In this document: one piece after another, positions 13,983 through 14,162 of the stretch
How the letters are laid out: each line of letters opens with the position of its first letter
How positions within the stretch are numbered: the first letter of the stretch is position 1
From: Bacteroidota bacterium
GTDB lineage: Bacteria; Bacteroidota; Bacteroidia; Chitinophagales; Chitinophagaceae
Assembly: GCA_023430465.1 (NCBI GenBank)
Contig: JAEZAM010000119.1
Span: 1-14,162 of the forward strand
Direction: 5' to 3'
Length of the DNA: 14,162 bases
Notes under the pieces: model-generated
What the model saw: the letters and a program-made list of their open reading frames with translations, nothing else
Databases searched by the model: none
Told to the model about the DNA's origin: nothing
Position numbers and translations under genes: made by a program

Positions 13983-14162
13983 TCTACTTACCCCCTCCGC
14001 GCGCCCCGCACTCTCTCTCCTCTTTTTTTTCAAATAAAAAGAGGCAAAAAAAACTGCGCTCGGATCCAATGGGGGAATACGGCATAGTGATGCGCTAAAG
14101 CTGACGATGGCGCTCCGTATAGTAAGGTTAAGCAGTTACATTGCTCAGGCGCCCGCCAGCTT
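13983..14162. other. Unassigned segment at the right edge
   Basis: CCTCTTTTT (14019-14027) and AAAAAGAGG (14036-14044) form an inverted repeat flanked by an A-tract, not by the T-run a plus-strand terminator would need. Further on, ATACGG (14077-14082) and CCGTAT (14115-14120) can pair, with GCGC words inside the loop that can also pair. On the minus strand one frame is open from the window edge (14161) to a TGA at 14030-14032, 43 codons, without recognisable features. It could be the end of a gene, an RNA or another repeat; I cannot decide. Confidence 0.4.

Noticed and set aside
14019..14044. Intrinsic terminator of the ABC operon
   Set aside because: The CCTCTTTTT/AAAAAGAGG stem is AT-rich and is followed by an A-run, not a T-run, on the plus strand; the minus-strand reading also lacks a T-run after the stem.

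Overview
The window most likely comes from the chromosome of a Bacteroidota bacterium, probably of the Chitinophagaceae type. This is inferred from four things: gene starts without Shine-Dalgarno sequences; promoters of the Bacteroidota form TTG-N(19-21)-TAnnTTTG upstream of the peptidase and ABC genes; protein families typical of that phylum (a large secreted S9 peptidase, a LytS/LytTR pair, a NatA/NatB-like exporter); and gaps packed with short palindromic and tandem repeats. No rRNA, tRNA, CRISPR array, insertion sequence, phage gene or recognisable defence system is visible.

Left part (1-3360). A GNAT acetyltransferase (+) converges on a short-chain dehydrogenase with a C-terminal membrane helix (-). 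Next comes the 3' remnant of a second GNAT gene (-), which stops being recognisable just before a double-hairpin repeat. An NADPH-dependent FMN/quinone reductase (-) follows. This gene is bracketed by inverted copies of the same double-hairpin repeat (one copy at 1952-2011, two tandem copies at 3078-3264). The 712-base gap after it is a mosaic of several repeat families and holds no credible gene.

Middle part (3361-9467), all on the minus strand. In transcription order these are dnaA, a LytS-type sensor histidine kinase, its LytTR response regulator (overlapping the kinase by 20 bases), and a secreted S9 prolyl-oligopeptidase-type peptidase with its own strong promoter. The kinase and regulator form one two-component system. 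The peptidase is separated from the regulator by a palindrome and a promoter.

Right part (9468-14162). A 588-base AT-rich divergent gap separates dnaA from a COG2509-type FAD-dependent dehydrogenase (+). An ABC ATPase and its ABC-2 permease (+) follow as a two-gene operon behind an almost perfect promoter. The last 240 bases hold a hairpin repeat also found behind dnaA, and an unassigned segment at the edge.

The gene content is ordinary. The most unusual material is between the genes: several repeat families placed just after stop codons, a decayed gene beside one of them, and promoters so close to start codons that the transcripts may be almost leaderless.
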